Shown here piece by piece: positions 44,173 to 53,743 of a stretch of 63,799 bases of DNA. Location: contig JBGRQA010000032.1 in NCBI GenBank assembly GCA_041725895.1, positions 1-63,799 of the forward strand, read 5' to 3'. The first letter of the stretch is position 1; each line of letters opens with the position of its first letter. Below the pieces are notes generated by a model. The model was not told the origin of the DNA. It was given only the letters and a program-made list of their open reading frames with translations, and ran no database searches. Source of the DNA: JBGRQA01 sp041725895 (GTDB lineage Bacteria; Bacteroidota; Bacteroidia; Bacteroidales; Marinifilaceae). A program made the position numbers and the translations under genes.

Positions 44173-46809
44173 TTAGAATTTCACATTGTAAGAAACAGAA
44201 GGAACAGCCCCAAACATATAAATCATATAGGACTGGTTGGTAGCTAAATCCTGCTCATCCTGCTTGGTATAAACACTGTAGGCATTGTGGCGATTGTACA
44301 CGTTGTAAATTGCAAACACCCACTCCGATTCCCAGCCTTTTCGCTGCTTTCCCTTTAGAACCAAGGAAAGATCCAGGCGATGATAGTTGGGCAAACGGTA
44401 ACCATTCCGCTCAGAATAATGATTCACCAGGGTTCCCTTGTAACTAAAACTCCCTTTGGCAGCAGTAACAGCACCCCCGGTTGCATAAACAAAATTGCTG
44501 GAGAGAGTCATTCTATCGTTCAGCTTGTAGTTCAGAAAAGCAGACAAATCGTGCCTTTTGTCGTATCGTACAGGAAATGCTTTCCCCTGGTTGATTCCCT
44601 CAATCTTCTTCTCGGTTTTGGACCAGGTGTATGCCAGCCAGCCATTCAGTCTTCCGGTCTGCTTCTTCACCAGAAACTCTGCCCCATACGACCAGCCATC
44701 ACCACTCAAAATCTCCTGTTCTATTTGCGGATTGAGGAAAAGATCGGCATTATCCTTAAAATCAATCTGGTTACTCATTTTCTTGTAGTAGGCTTCTACC
44801 GATGTCTCATACTTGTTCTGGTTGAAATTGCGGAAATAGCCCAAAGCAAATTGATCGCTCATCTGGGGCTTGATGTGCTTACTTACCGGATACCAAACGT
44901 CTGTGGGCAAACCAAGGCTGGAGGACGAAAGCAAGTGCAAGTACTGATGGGTACTTGTGTAGGATGCTTTAACCGATTGCTCCCCATCAATCCGGTAGCA
45001 GAGATTTACACGAGGTTCCACTCCTTGAAAAAAAGACTGTATCTCCCCCTTGTCATACTCTGTGGAGCCGGTTACCGTTTTCCGCTCTTCTGAAGCATAA
45101 TCATAAACCGTACCCGGTCCCACATTGGCAAAAGCTGCATAGCGCAAACCATACTGCAAACTCAGATTTTCATTGATCTCAACCTGGTGGCTGAAATAAA
45201 CAGCCGGCTCTATACTGTTATTTTCATCCAACTGAAAGCCTTTGGTAATCGAATTGGCCGATCGGGGCTCAATTTTTCCTGGTTGGATGCGATGGTAATT
45301 CACCGAAAATCCAAACTTTAGATGATTTTCAGGATTGATAAAATAGTCAAAATCCGACTTCACATCAAACTCCTGCAGGTCAGAACTCCACTCAAAATTG
45401 CGAATATCATCCTTAAGGTAGTAGGAGTAATCGAAATTGGAAAATACCAGGGTGGTATTGGAAAAAAGACGATCGTTAAAGATGTGGTTCCAACGTAAGG
45501 TAGAGGTAATGTTTCCCCAATCCATACTGCTCTTTTCATCGAACAAACGCAGATAAAACTGATCCCGACCGGTATAGGCCGAAAAAAACAAGCGATTGTT
45601 GCGGTTTATCAAGTAGTTCACCTTCAGATTCAAATCGTAAAAGCTGATGTCATTGCCCTGTCGATAGCCATCCAATTCCTTTCCGAACAAATCAACCGAT
45701 TCGGCAAGACTTACAAAGTTATCAGCCACTTTCCCAGCGTAACTGTACCGTCCTGAAAGACTAAAGGAAGCCTTGTCCTTTTTCAAAGGCCCCTCAAGGG
45801 TTAGGCGACTGGCAATCGTTCCCAGGGAAACAGCTCCATGGTACTCCTTCATATTTCCATCCTTCATTCGGATATCAACAACCGACGACAAACGATCACC
45901 ATACTGGGCCGGCATTCCTCCCTTGTATATCTCCACATTTTTAATGGCATCAGGATTGAATACAGAAAAGAAACCCAAAGCATGCGACGGATTGTAAATG
46001 GGAGCATCGTCCAGCAGAATCAGGTTCTGATCGTAGGTTCCTCCCCTCACATTCAAATTGGCCGTTGCATCTCCGCTACTCTGCACCCCTGGCAACATCT
46101 GCAGGCTTTTCATCACATCGGTTTCGCCCAACAGGGCCGGCATGGCCTGTATCGTTTGAACATCCATCTCCTCGTGACTCATTTTCACGGTCTCAATATT
46201 CTCATTTTTTCGGCGGGCCTTTACCACCACTTCTTCAATAGAAGTGGTATGTGAGGCCAACTGAATATCCAACCGAAGGTTATCTTCAAGATACAACTCT
46301 TTCTTAAAATTCTCGAAACCAATAAACGAAGCTATAACAGAACATTCTCCTTCCGGTAATGTAAGGGAATAGAAGCCGTAATTATTGGTTACGGTTCCCT
46401 TCATTTTATCCATTGAAAAGAGGGTTGCACCAATCAGGGTTTCGCCCGATTCCTTCTCGGTTATAATTCCACTAATTGTATAGTAGGCCAACTCCTTCCG
46501 CTCGGTCAGAATAATAGTTCTTCCCTTAATGGAATAATTCAGTCGTGCTCTTCTGAGTACCTGTTTCAATATTTCAGAAATAGAGGCTTTATGAAAAGAA
46601 TAGCTGATAACCTTCTTTTCCTTAACAATACTCTCCCGATAGGAAAAGTCGTAAGTTGTTACTTTGGATATCTCCACAAGCGCCTGCTTTAAAGTACTAC
46701 TTTTCAACTCAAAGGAATACTTTCCCTTCTGGTTTTCCTGCCCCAAACAAGGTTGTAGAATTCCGGACAACAGGAAAAATCCTGTCATCAATATAAAGAA
46801 TCGTTGCAT
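44173..46809 (-). CDS. TonB-dependent receptor with STN and carboxypeptidase-regulatory-like N-domains
   Basis: An 878-residue outer-membrane transporter. The ATG at 46809 gives MQRFFILMTGFFLLSG, a signal peptide; the upstream ATG (46899) lies inside the fecR gene end. After the signal come the STN secretin-like domain (SLKQALVEISKVTTYDFSYRES-type, residues about 30-90), which contacts FecR, a carboxypeptidase-D-like domain (YYTISGIITEKESGETLIGATL), the plug with a DVMKSLQMLPGVQSSGD segment, and a 22-strand barrel ending in SYNVKF with terminal phenylalanine. It should be energised by ExbBD-TonB, such as the set at 60 kb, and signal through FecR to the sigma factor upstream. The substrate (siderophore or other) is unknown. 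Confidence 0.9.
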   Translation of the reverse strand: MQRFFILMTGFFLLSGILQPCLGQENQKGKYSFELKSSTLKQALVEISKVTTYDFSYRESIVKEKKVISYSFHKASISEILKQVLRRARLNYSIKGRTIILTERKELAYYTISGIITEKESGETLIGATLFSMDKMKGTVTNNYGFYSLTLPEGECSVIASFIGFENFKKELYLEDNLRLDIQLASHTTSIEEVVVKARRKNENIETVKMSHEEMDVQTIQAMPALLGETDVMKSLQMLPGVQSSGDATANLNVRGGTYDQNLILLDDAPIYNPSHALGFFSVFNPDAIKNVEIYKGGMPAQYGDRLSSVVDIRMKDGNMKEYHGAVSLGTIASRLTLEGPLKKDKASFSLSGRYSYAGKVADNFVSLAESVDLFGKELDGYRQGNDISFYDLNLKVNYLINRNNRLFFSAYTGRDQFYLRLFDEKSSMDWGNITSTLRWNHIFNDRLFSNTTLVFSNFDYSYYLKDDIRNFEWSSDLQEFDVKSDFDYFINPENHLKFGFSVNYHRIQPGKIEPRSANSITKGFQLDENNSIEPAVYFSHQVEINENLSLQYGLRYAAFANVGPGTVYDYASEERKTVTGSTEYDKGEIQSFFQGVEPRVNLCYRIDGEQSVKASYTSTHQYLHLLSSSSLGLPTDVWYPVSKHIKPQMSDQFALGYFRNFNQNKYETSVEAYYKKMSNQIDFKDNADLFLNPQIEQEILSGDGWSYGAEFLVKKQTGRLNGWLAYTWSKTEKKIEGINQGKAFPVRYDKRHDLSAFLNYKLNDRMTLSSNFVYATGGAVTAAKGSFSYKGTLVNHYSERNGYRLPNYHRLDLSLVLKGKQRKGWESEWVFAIYNVYNRHNAYSVYTKQDEQDLATNQSYMIYMFGAVPSVSYNVKF

Positions 46810-46822
46810 TTCTTTCTCTTTC

Positions 46823-47800
46823 TTATTTAATAATGATTTTTTTCTTCCCGGCCGAAGAATATTCAAACCCAAGAGTTTGAGATAAAATCTCCAGCACATC
46901 GCCCAGTTCCAATTGTTTAAAGGAAGTGGTCAAACGTTCCTTGTCCAAATTAGGATTCCGAATTTCAATGGAAACACCATAGGCATGACTCAAACTTGCT
47001 ACAATTTCACGCAAGCTTTGATCGCTAAAAACAAATACTTTGGTTCTCCAGGCCATGTAATTGGGATTCTTCAATTCATGCTTACTCAATTCTTGTTCCT
47101 TCAGAGTCAATTGCCCCACCTGATTGGGAGTTAGTATCACTTTCTCCTTCCCTTTCCGGCTTGAAAACGCAACTTTACCTGTTTTCACACTCAGAGTTTC
47201 AACACCTTCCCCTTCATAGGCCCGCAAGTTAAAAGAAGTTCCCAAAACCCGGGTTCTTGTATGCTTCGTTTCAATCAGGAAAGGTTTCTCCGGATTTCGA
47301 GCCACTTTGAAAAAAGCTTCTCCCTTTAGAAGTACCCTACGTTTCTCGCCTTTAAAAGCTTCCGGGTATCTCAATTCGGAACCACGATTCAGGAATACCT
47401 CGGTACCATCTGCCAAAAGAATGCTTTGTTGCTGATCGGCTGCAGTCCGAAAAGCCAGCATCTTCTCGCCAAAAAATATTCCTGTTGGCTGAAACAGCGT
47501 CCACAATCCAATGGCCAACACCAAAACAGCTGCCAACTGTAAAGCTCTTCGAAGAAAGACTCTTCTTCCCCTGTCTTCAGCCGACAATGCCATCTGACTT
47601 TCCAGTTTACTCCAGGCCTTCTCCTTGTGAGGATGAAAAGCAAAGGCATGCTGAAATTTCCAGGTCTTCAGGATTCGTTTGTACAATTCCCGGTTCACTT
47701 CCGAAGACTCTATCCATTGCTGCAATTGTTCCTTTTCCTCCTGTGAAGCTTCCTCCCGAAGGCTTTTGGCTATTTGATCGTAAGGTATTTCCGCTTTCAT
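46823..47800 (-). CDS. FecR-family anti-sigma factor
   Basis: A 325-residue membrane protein. The cytoplasmic N-terminal anti-sigma helices come first (IAKSLREEASQEEKEQLQQW), then one transmembrane helix (ALQLAAVLVLAIGLWTLF, about 86-103), the periplasmic FecR domain (ILLADGTEVFLNRGSELRYP) and the C-terminal DUF4974 domain (LREIVASLSHAYGV). It relays the state of the receptor (via STN) to the sigma factor. It ends 13 bases before the TonB receptor start and begins 230 bases after the sigma gene. Confidence 0.9.
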   Translation of the reverse strand: MKAEIPYDQIAKSLREEASQEEKEQLQQWIESSEVNRELYKRILKTWKFQHAFAFHPHKEKAWSKLESQMALSAEDRGRRVFLRRALQLAAVLVLAIGLWTLFQPTGIFFGEKMLAFRTAADQQQSILLADGTEVFLNRGSELRYPEAFKGEKRRVLLKGEAFFKVARNPEKPFLIETKHTRTRVLGTSFNLRAYEGEGVETLSVKTGKVAFSSRKGKEKVILTPNQVGQLTLKEQELSKHELKNPNYMAWRTKVFVFSDQSLREIVASLSHAYGVSIEIRNPNLDKERLTTSFKQLELGDVLEILSQTLGFEYSSAGKKKIIIK

Positions 47801-48031
47801 AGTTTCCAGCTTTTACATTAATGACACAGAAACTTGAGACTACCCCCAAAAAAAAATATCTTTTTTTTTAGGACAGTGCTCCCCACTCCATAAACAACTC
47901 CCCCCCCTACAAGAATTTTTTTGTCGACAGTGAAATTCTTTCCCCAAAGGACTAAAGCCCTAATCAAGACTAAACATCATTTCCATATACAGAAATCCAT
48001 AGGAAAAAAAGAGCAAGAAAATTGCACCTTT

Positions 48032-48592
48032 CTATAAGTACCATACAAACAGGAACAATGCGGGAGACAATCTCTCTTTGAGCCGCTTAAGAGCGATACC
48101 CATTTGGTTCTCCACAGTTTTGCGAGATACCGAAAGCTCCTCTGCAATCTCTGCATAGGACAGGCCACTTTCTCGACTTAGAAGAAAAATCTCGCGGCAC
48201 TTTGGGGGCAATTCTGCAATGGCCTCCTTTACCATGTTTTGCAACTGATCCATATCCAACTGCTCGTACTCACTGATCTCCTGAAGCACTTCTCCCTCCA
48301 ATTCATCGAAAGAATCATCCAGGGAAGTCATACTCTTGTGGTCACGTTTAAAGTTGAAGCAACGATTTCGGACAGACGAAAAAAGATAGGATTTTAGTGA
48401 GGTATGGATCGTAAGACGATCTCTCTTCTCCCACAGCCATATAAAAAGTTCATGAACAATCTCCTCAGCAATGCTCTCCTCATTCACGTAAATAAGGGCA
48501 TACTGGCAAAGTGGTTCATACAGCTCGTCAAACAAAGCTTTATAAACTTTAGCATCTCCATTTTTCAGGAGTTCAAAACTTAGATTGTCCAT
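48032..48592 (-). CDS. ECF sigma factor, FecI type
   Basis: A 186-residue extracytoplasmic-function sigma factor. Region 2 spans about residues 10-80 (LFDELYEPLCQYALIYVNEE and HELFIWLWEKRDR), and region 4 about 125-178 (AIAELPPKCREIFLLSRESGLSYAEIAEE-type, with the helix-turn-helix SYAEIAEELSVSRKTVENQ). This is a Bacteroidetes FecI/RpoE-like factor that transcribes the downstream fecR and TonB-receptor genes. It is divergent from the CYTH gene. Confidence 0.92.
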   Translation of the reverse strand: MDNLSFELLKNGDAKVYKALFDELYEPLCQYALIYVNEESIAEEIVHELFIWLWEKRDRLTIHTSLKSYLFSSVRNRCFNFKRDHKSMTSLDDSFDELEGEVLQEISEYEQLDMDQLQNMVKEAIAELPPKCREIFLLSRESGLSYAEIAEELSVSRKTVENQMGIALKRLKERLSPALFLFVWYL

Positions 48593-48789
48593 CTGGTTTC
48601 ATTCACAAATTACTACATAGATCACCGATGCAAAGTAATGTTTTTTTAAACAATCAAAAAAGAAGGCTACAAATCAACCATCTACAAAACATTTCTCAAC
48701 AAACTCACCTTTCCCTCAAGGGGGAAGTAGAGTCATATTTTCAACCTTTTCTTTCTATATTTACTTCCCTAAAATCTAAGAACAATAAA

Positions 48790-49317
48790 ATGGATACCGA
48801 GATAATAGCATGGTGTAAGAATCCGGAAAGGATTCGTGAAATCCTGAAAACCAACAATGCAGAGTTTCAGGGAAAGAATCATATTGAAGAGACTTACTTC
48901 CAGGCCAAAACCGGGGAGTTAATACTGCGGGAGGAGAATGAAAAAAGTCAGCTAATCTACAGCAAACAGGGGAAATCAGATGAGGAATCTCTTCGTTACA
49001 ACAGCCTGACCGATTCCTCACTTAAGGCAATACTCTCGGAGGCCATGGCCACCACAAGTATTATAGAAATGGAAAGAGAAAGCTATTCCTTCGATAATGT
49101 ATCCATATCACTGGACAAGGTTAAAGCTCTGGGGCAATTCGTAAAAATCCGGGCTACCAATCCTCATGGCAACCTATCCTCCGAGAAATTAACGGAACAA
49201 CTCAACTACTACTTCAAATTGCTTGAGATCAACGCAAAAAACCTGGTGAAAGATTCGTGCCGCGATCTTTTGAAGCAAAACTCTCTTTTCTCGCAGGTAC
49301 TTATAGACGATGAGTAG
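48790..49317 (+). CDS. CYTH-domain protein (class IV cyclase/triphosphatase superfamily)
   Basis: A 175-residue protein. The ATG at 48790 gives MDTEIIAWCKNPERI; the upstream in-frame ATG at 48628 adds 54 residues of low-complexity sequence and is disfavoured. The CYTH fold is recognisable from HIEETYFQAKTGELILREEN and the alternating strands KSQLIYSKQG, with the basic and acidic residues that bind triphosphate and metal. CYTH proteins include class IV adenylate cyclase and thiamine or inorganic triphosphatases. The canonical ExExK start is degraded to HIEET, so the substrate is uncertain. It faces the ECF sigma gene divergently. Confidence 0.65.
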   Translation: MDTEIIAWCKNPERIREILKTNNAEFQGKNHIEETYFQAKTGELILREENEKSQLIYSKQGKSDEESLRYNSLTDSSLKAILSEAMATTSIIEMERESYSFDNVSISLDKVKALGQFVKIRATNPHGNLSSEKLTEQLNYYFKLLEINAKNLVKDSCRDLLKQNSLFSQVLIDDE

Positions 49318-49498
49318 CCAATGCAGGGTGTTTCAGATGTTATAAAGGGCAAATATTCCTGGCAGGCAGGTTATGGAACTCAACATTCTATAGGGATATT
49401 ATTCTTCCCTGTAGAATTTGTTTGAAAAATCTGCCTCTCAATAAATTCATAACTCATTAAAATTCCTTACCTTTAAAACATCACCTAAACACCTAGCT

Positions 49499-49936
49499 AT
49501 GTTGCAGTTTGAATTCAATATCCGGGATTATAAAATTGCCAACAATCCCTTTAAGGGAAGGCAACTTCTTTTGGGCTTAGGTTTTCTTTTTCTAGCCACA
49601 TTTCTTCTCTTTCTACAAATCAGTTATGAGTTGATTCTGTGGAACTTTCTTCCGGTTGCTTTACTGCTGGTGCTTTCCTTCTACTTTCTGGGCCTGCGCT
49701 GGGGGGCTAAAGCCCTATATCCGAAGGAATACCTGATTATCAACTCCCGTAAAATTGTTTACCGGATAGGACGGGGAGCCGGAGAAAAAAAGATCTATCG
49801 AAAAAACATCCAACGAATTGTTTTTCGGACCGAAGAGATGATCGTTCTCCAAAAAGACACCACCGAAACTCATGTGGACATTTCCCACCTTAGCACTCAG
49901 GCCAGAGAAGTATTGAAAAGCTATCTTGAATTGTAG
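49499..49936 (+). CDS. small membrane protein, PH-like C-terminus, unknown
   Basis: A 145-residue protein with two hydrophobic helices (LLLGLGFLFLATFLLFLQIS and WNFLPVALLLVLSFYFLG) followed by a soluble beta-rich domain (YLIINSRKIVYRIGRGAGEK, IYRKNIQRIVFRTEEMIVL) that resembles bacterial PH-like domains of the YdbT/DUF304 type. No enzymatic motif is seen. It has its own start and sits alone between the CYTH gene and the M3-like peptidase. Confidence 0.55.
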   Translation: MLQFEFNIRDYKIANNPFKGRQLLLGLGFLFLATFLLFLQISYELILWNFLPVALLLVLSFYFLGLRWGAKALYPKEYLIINSRKIVYRIGRGAGEKKIYRKNIQRIVFRTEEMIVLQKDTTETHVDISHLSTQAREVLKSYLEL

Positions 49937-50027
49937 TGACTGCTATAAATCATTTTTTCCCGAATAAAATTCGTTTAGCTTTAGGCTTCAATATAAAACA
50001 ACAGATATAACCCTGAATTCATTTGCT

Positions 50028-52076
50028 ATGAGAAGACTATTGATTCTTCTTTGCCTGCCCCTGCTATTGGCACAGTGCCAAAATGGTAAGCAAGGCGAAG
50101 AAACCAAAAAGCAGAAAATGATTACTGCTTCAAAAGTGCAGGAGGTTCAAAAAGCACTACTGGAAAAATACGGCCAAACTCAAAAACTTAGAATCGAACG
50201 AGGCGTTAAGCAAGTAGCCGATCTTTGGATCGAAAGCGATGGCAACGAGCAGGCTTTCGGCCAGTTCTGCGAAAAGAGTTTCGTAGCTGATGCTGCACAA
50301 TTGGATCAGCTGTTCCATAAACTCTCCAACAATTTCGAAATTCTTTGGGGAAGCTACAACCAAATGTCTGTAAAACTGAAGGAACCCCTGCACCTGGATC
50401 GGGGCGAACTAAACGAAGTGGACTACCTGTTTGGCGGTTACGATGCATCGGCCCACCTTACCGAAGACCTGTACAGGAACAAAATCGCATTCCTCACTGC
50501 TTTGAATTTCCCCTTCTACTCACTTAAGGAAAAGGAGAAGCTGGGAGAGAAATGGTCGCGCAAGCAATGGGCCTATGCCAGAATGGGAGAAGTATTTACA
50601 TCCCGTGTGCCATCGGATCTGCTGCAACACATTTCACAGATTCTGACCAACGCAGACACCTACATCTCCGACTACAACATCTATATGGGAAAACTGCGCA
50701 ACAACGAAAATAAGCAGTTGTTCCCCGAGGATATGAAATTGATCACCCACTGGGGATTACGGGATGAATTGAAGTCCCACTACGGCCAAAAAGAGGGATT
50801 GGAAAAGCAAAAGATGGTGTACGAAGTAATGAAACACATCATCCGTCAGGACATTCCACAGGAGGTTATCAATTCGGGCCAGTACCTTTGGAACCCAATT
50901 TCCAATAAGGTAACCGATAAAAGCAACAAAGAAGTAACGGTAAGCCCTGAGCCCAATACACGTTACCAACATTTGCTGAATTGTTTCCATGCCATGCAGC
51001 AACTGGATGCCTACAACCCAACGGCCCCAAATTACATCACCCGAAAATTTGAAACGGAATACGAGATTGCACAGGAGGATGTAGAGCAGCTATTCATCGA
51101 CTTTGTATCGGCTCCGGAAATCAAGAGAGCCGGGAAACTGATCAGCCAAAAGCTGGGCCGAAAGCTGCAGCCCTTCGATATATGGTACAATGGTTTCAAA
51201 GCTCGCGGCAGCATGTCTGAAGCAGATCTGAATAGGATTACCCAAAAGCGCTATCCCGATCGTCACGCCTTTAAAGCAGATCTTCCAAACATTCTAGTGA
51301 AACTGGGTTTCAAAAAGAGCAAAGCCCAATTCATCGCCTCCAAAATTGACGTAGATCCTTCCCGTGGGGCCGGTCATGCCTGGGGAGCTCAAATGAAAGA
51401 CGATGTGGCTCACCTTCGTACCCGAATTCCTGCAACAGGAATGAACTACAAGGGATACAACATTGCGATTCATGAATTTGGGCACAATACCGAACAAACC
51501 ATTACATTGCAAGACATCGATTACTACATGCTGAACGGGGTACCCAATACCGCCTTCACCGAAGCAGTAGCCTTTAATTTCCAAAAGCGCGATCTGAAAC
51601 TATTGGGATTGAAACTGGATGAGTCCAACAAACTGGACATGATGGCACTGTCAAATCTATGGTCCTGCTACGAAATTATGGGGGTTTCCCTGGTAGATAT
51701 GAACGTTTGGAAATGGTTGTATGCCCATCCCAATGCCACTGCAGCAGAACTGAAGGAAGCTGTGATCGGAATTGCTACCGATATCTGGAACAAATACTTT
51801 GCTGATGTATTCGGAATAAAGGATCAACCAATACTGGCCATCTATTCCCACATGATTGATAGTCCGCTTTACCTTTCGGCCTATCCTATTGGTCATCTTA
51901 TCGATTTCCAAATTGAAAAGCACATGGAAGGCAAAAACTTTGCTAACGAATTGCAACGCATCCTAAAACAGGGAAGAATTATTCCACAGGTATGGATGAA
52001 GCAGGGTGTTGGACAGGAACTATCGAACCAGGCGACTCTGGAGGCAGCCAAGAAAGCTCTGGATAAGAAGATTTAA
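50028..52076 (+). CDS. M3-like zinc metallopeptidase, probable lipoprotein
   Basis: A 682-residue exported gluzincin. The zinc site is HEFGH at His482-His486 with Glu512 in TAFTEAVAF as the likely third ligand, 26 residues after His486, the same spacing as in thimet-oligopeptidase (M3). The N-terminal signal peptide ends LLLAQ-C; the cysteine at 17 would be lipidated, but Gln at position -1 is unusual for a lipobox. The long helical N-terminal half fits M3/M32-type channel peptidases. It may digest peptides in the periplasm or at the surface. The end of the gene is marked by a long hairpin. Confidence 0.75.
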   Translation: MRRLLILLCLPLLLAQCQNGKQGEETKKQKMITASKVQEVQKALLEKYGQTQKLRIERGVKQVADLWIESDGNEQAFGQFCEKSFVADAAQLDQLFHKLSNNFEILWGSYNQMSVKLKEPLHLDRGELNEVDYLFGGYDASAHLTEDLYRNKIAFLTALNFPFYSLKEKEKLGEKWSRKQWAYARMGEVFTSRVPSDLLQHISQILTNADTYISDYNIYMGKLRNNENKQLFPEDMKLITHWGLRDELKSHYGQKEGLEKQKMVYEVMKHIIRQDIPQEVINSGQYLWNPISNKVTDKSNKEVTVSPEPNTRYQHLLNCFHAMQQLDAYNPTAPNYITRKFETEYEIAQEDVEQLFIDFVSAPEIKRAGKLISQKLGRKLQPFDIWYNGFKARGSMSEADLNRITQKRYPDRHAFKADLPNILVKLGFKKSKAQFIASKIDVDPSRGAGHAWGAQMKDDVAHLRTRIPATGMNYKGYNIAIHEFGHNTEQTITLQDIDYYMLNGVPNTAFTEAVAFNFQKRDLKLLGLKLDESNKLDMMALSNLWSCYEIMGVSLVDMNVWKWLYAHPNATAAELKEAVIGIATDIWNKYFADVFGIKDQPILAIYSHMIDSPLYLSAYPIGHLIDFQIEKHMEGKNFANELQRILKQGRIIPQVWMKQGVGQELSNQATLEAAKKALDKKI

Positions 52077-52109
52077 TAATTTGAAAGAGAGTTATTATTA
52101 ATTAAAATA

Positions 52110-52154
52110 AAAGAGGATGTATTCATGGCCAAAGGGCTATGGATACATCCTCTT
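52110..52154 (+). terminator. terminator of the M3-like peptidase gene
   Basis: A perfect 11-bp outer stem (AAGAGGATGTA with TACATCCTCTT), extended by an inner CATGGCC / GGGCTATG pairing with one imperfection. It starts 34 bases past the stop codon and is followed by TCTATTATTAAAG. Confidence 0.75.
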
Positions 52155-52166
52155 CTATTATTAAAG

Positions 52167-52555
52167 CCGACAACGCGTCGCAACGAGACCACTTTTGACT
52201 CTGGATGCCGACAACGCGTCGCAACGAGACTACTTTTGACTCAGAATGCCGACAACGCGTCGCAACGAAGCTACTTTTGACTCTGGATGCCAACAACGCG
52301 TCGCAACGAGGCCACTTTTGACTCAGAATGCCAACAACGCGTCGCAACGAAGCTACTTTTGACTCTGGATGCCAACAACGCGTCGCAACGAGGCCACTTT
52401 TGACTCAGGATGCCGACAACGCGTCGCAACGAGGCCACTTTTGACTCAGAATGCCAACAACGCGTCGCAACGAGACCACTTTTGACTCAGAATGCCAACA
52501 ACGCGTCGCAACGAGGCCACTTTTGAATCAGAATGCCAACAACGCGTCGCAACGA
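52167..52555. repeat. 41-base tandem repeat array, nine full copies
   Basis: Nine contiguous units of exactly 41 bases from 52167 to 52535 and a tenth partial unit to 52555. The first 20 bases (a core of ACAACGCGTCGCAACGA) are almost invariant; the middle GRCCACTTTTGACT and the end CTGGATG or CAGAATG vary in a limited set. Copies 3-4 and 5-6 share the same pair of variants, suggesting an 82-base higher-order unit. The unit length is not a multiple of three, no CRISPR-like spacer is present, and the array lies between two convergent genes. Confidence 0.95.
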
Positions 52556-52720
52556 AATCTTATCATTGAGAATATTCGATACAGAATCCCTTCCATTATG
52601 GCTGATTCACCCATCCAAAAACTCGCTGCCAGGTATACAAGTTGTCCATACAACAAAGTGAGAACAAGGCTTCTGTTTTTCCCTTTGTTCACACTTCCGG
52701 ATTTCACAAAAACCCCTCCC
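52556..52720. other. gap between repeat array and tsaD
   Basis: 165 bases with no gene. It contains the tsaD 3' region; nothing notable apart from an AT-rich stretch and a possible hairpin around AGGCTTCTG. Confidence 0.3.
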
Positions 52721-53743
52721 CTACCCTATCGTCATTCGGGCAAAAGGAGCTGTATTCTGATCTACAAATTCTTTTTTCTTGTACTTAAAGTATCCGGTAA
52801 TGGCAACCATCGCGGCATTATCCAAAGAGTAACCCAGTTGAGGGATGTAGACCTTCCATCCGTACTTTTTGGCATTTTCTTTTAATGCATTCTGCAAACC
52901 GGAGTTGGCCGATACACCACCTGCAATGGCAATCTCTTTGATACCGGTTTCTCTGGCTGCCCGTTTCACCTTATTCAGCAAAATATCTACAATGGTATGC
53001 TGAAGTGATGCACACAAATCGTTCATGTTCTCCTGAATAAAGTTAGGGTTCTCCTTAATACGGTCGCGAATAAAATAGAGGAAGGAAGTTTTTAAACCAC
53101 TAAAGCTGTAATCCAATCCCTGAATTTTGGGACGGCTGAACTCAAACGCCAGAGGATTTCCTTCTTTGGCATTGCGATCGATAATAGGTCCACCCGGATA
53201 TGGCAAACCCATCACCTTTGCACATTTATCAAAAGCCTCACCGGCTGCATCGTCAATGGTTTGACCGATCACTTCCATCTCCAGATGATCCTTCACCACG
53301 ATAATCTGCGAGTTTCCTCCCGAAACCAGTAGAGCCATAAAAGGAAACTTCGGATGCTCATACTTGTTCTTCAGATCATCAATAAAATGAGCCAGAATAT
53401 GGGCCTGCAAGTGGTTCACCTCAATTAAGGGCAAATTACGGGCCAGGGCAAAGCCTTTGGCAAAGGAAGTTCCCACCATTAGTGAGCCCAGCAGGCCGGG
53501 ACCACGTGTAAAGGCAACGGCATCGATCTCATCGGGTGTCACTCCGGCCTTCTTCATAGCCTGATCCACCACCGGAATAATATTCTGCTGATGAGCACGG
53601 GATGCCAATTCAGGTACTACCCCACCGTAAGCCATGTGTACATCCTGATTTGCGATAATATTGGAGTAAATAACCCCATCCTTCAAAATTGCTGCGGAAG
53701 TGTCATCACAAGATGATTCTATTCCTAATATGGTAATACTCAT
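52721..53743 (-). CDS. tsaD: TsaD, tRNA N6-threonylcarbamoyladenosine transferase
   Basis: A 340-residue enzyme of the Kae1/TsaD family. It carries out the last step of t6A modification at position 37 of tRNAs that read ANN codons. The ASKHA core motif GIESSCDDTSAAIL is at the start, and the metal-binding HxxxH residues (NHLQAHILAH) lie near 108-118. The length matches TsaD (337). It is divergent from the tamB gene, a pairing common in this phylum. Confidence 0.97.
   Translation of the reverse strand: MSITILGIESSCDDTSAAILKDGVIYSNIIANQDVHMAYGGVVPELASRAHQQNIIPVVDQAMKKAGVTPDEIDAVAFTRGPGLLGSLMVGTSFAKGFALARNLPLIEVNHLQAHILAHFIDDLKNKYEHPKFPFMALLVSGGNSQIIVVKDHLEMEVIGQTIDDAAGEAFDKCAKVMGLPYPGGPIIDRNAKEGNPLAFEFSRPKIQGLDYSFSGLKTSFLYFIRDRIKENPNFIQENMNDLCASLQHTIVDILLNKVKRAARETGIKEIAIAGGVSANSGLQNALKENAKKYGWKVYIPQLGYSLDNAAMVAITGYFKYKKKEFVDQNTAPFARMTIG

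Noticed and set aside
50028..52076. Dipeptidyl-peptidase III (M49)
   Set aside because: M49 needs a six-residue HExxxH; this protein has a five-residue HEFGH with Glu 26 residues later.
52167..52555. Possible CRISPR array
   Set aside because: Units are 41 bases head to tail with no unique spacers; both halves of the unit are conserved.
52123..52885. Open readings across the 41-base array on both strands
   Set aside because: They arise because the unit has few stop codons; the period is not a multiple of three, so the frame rotates, and no family resemblance is visible.
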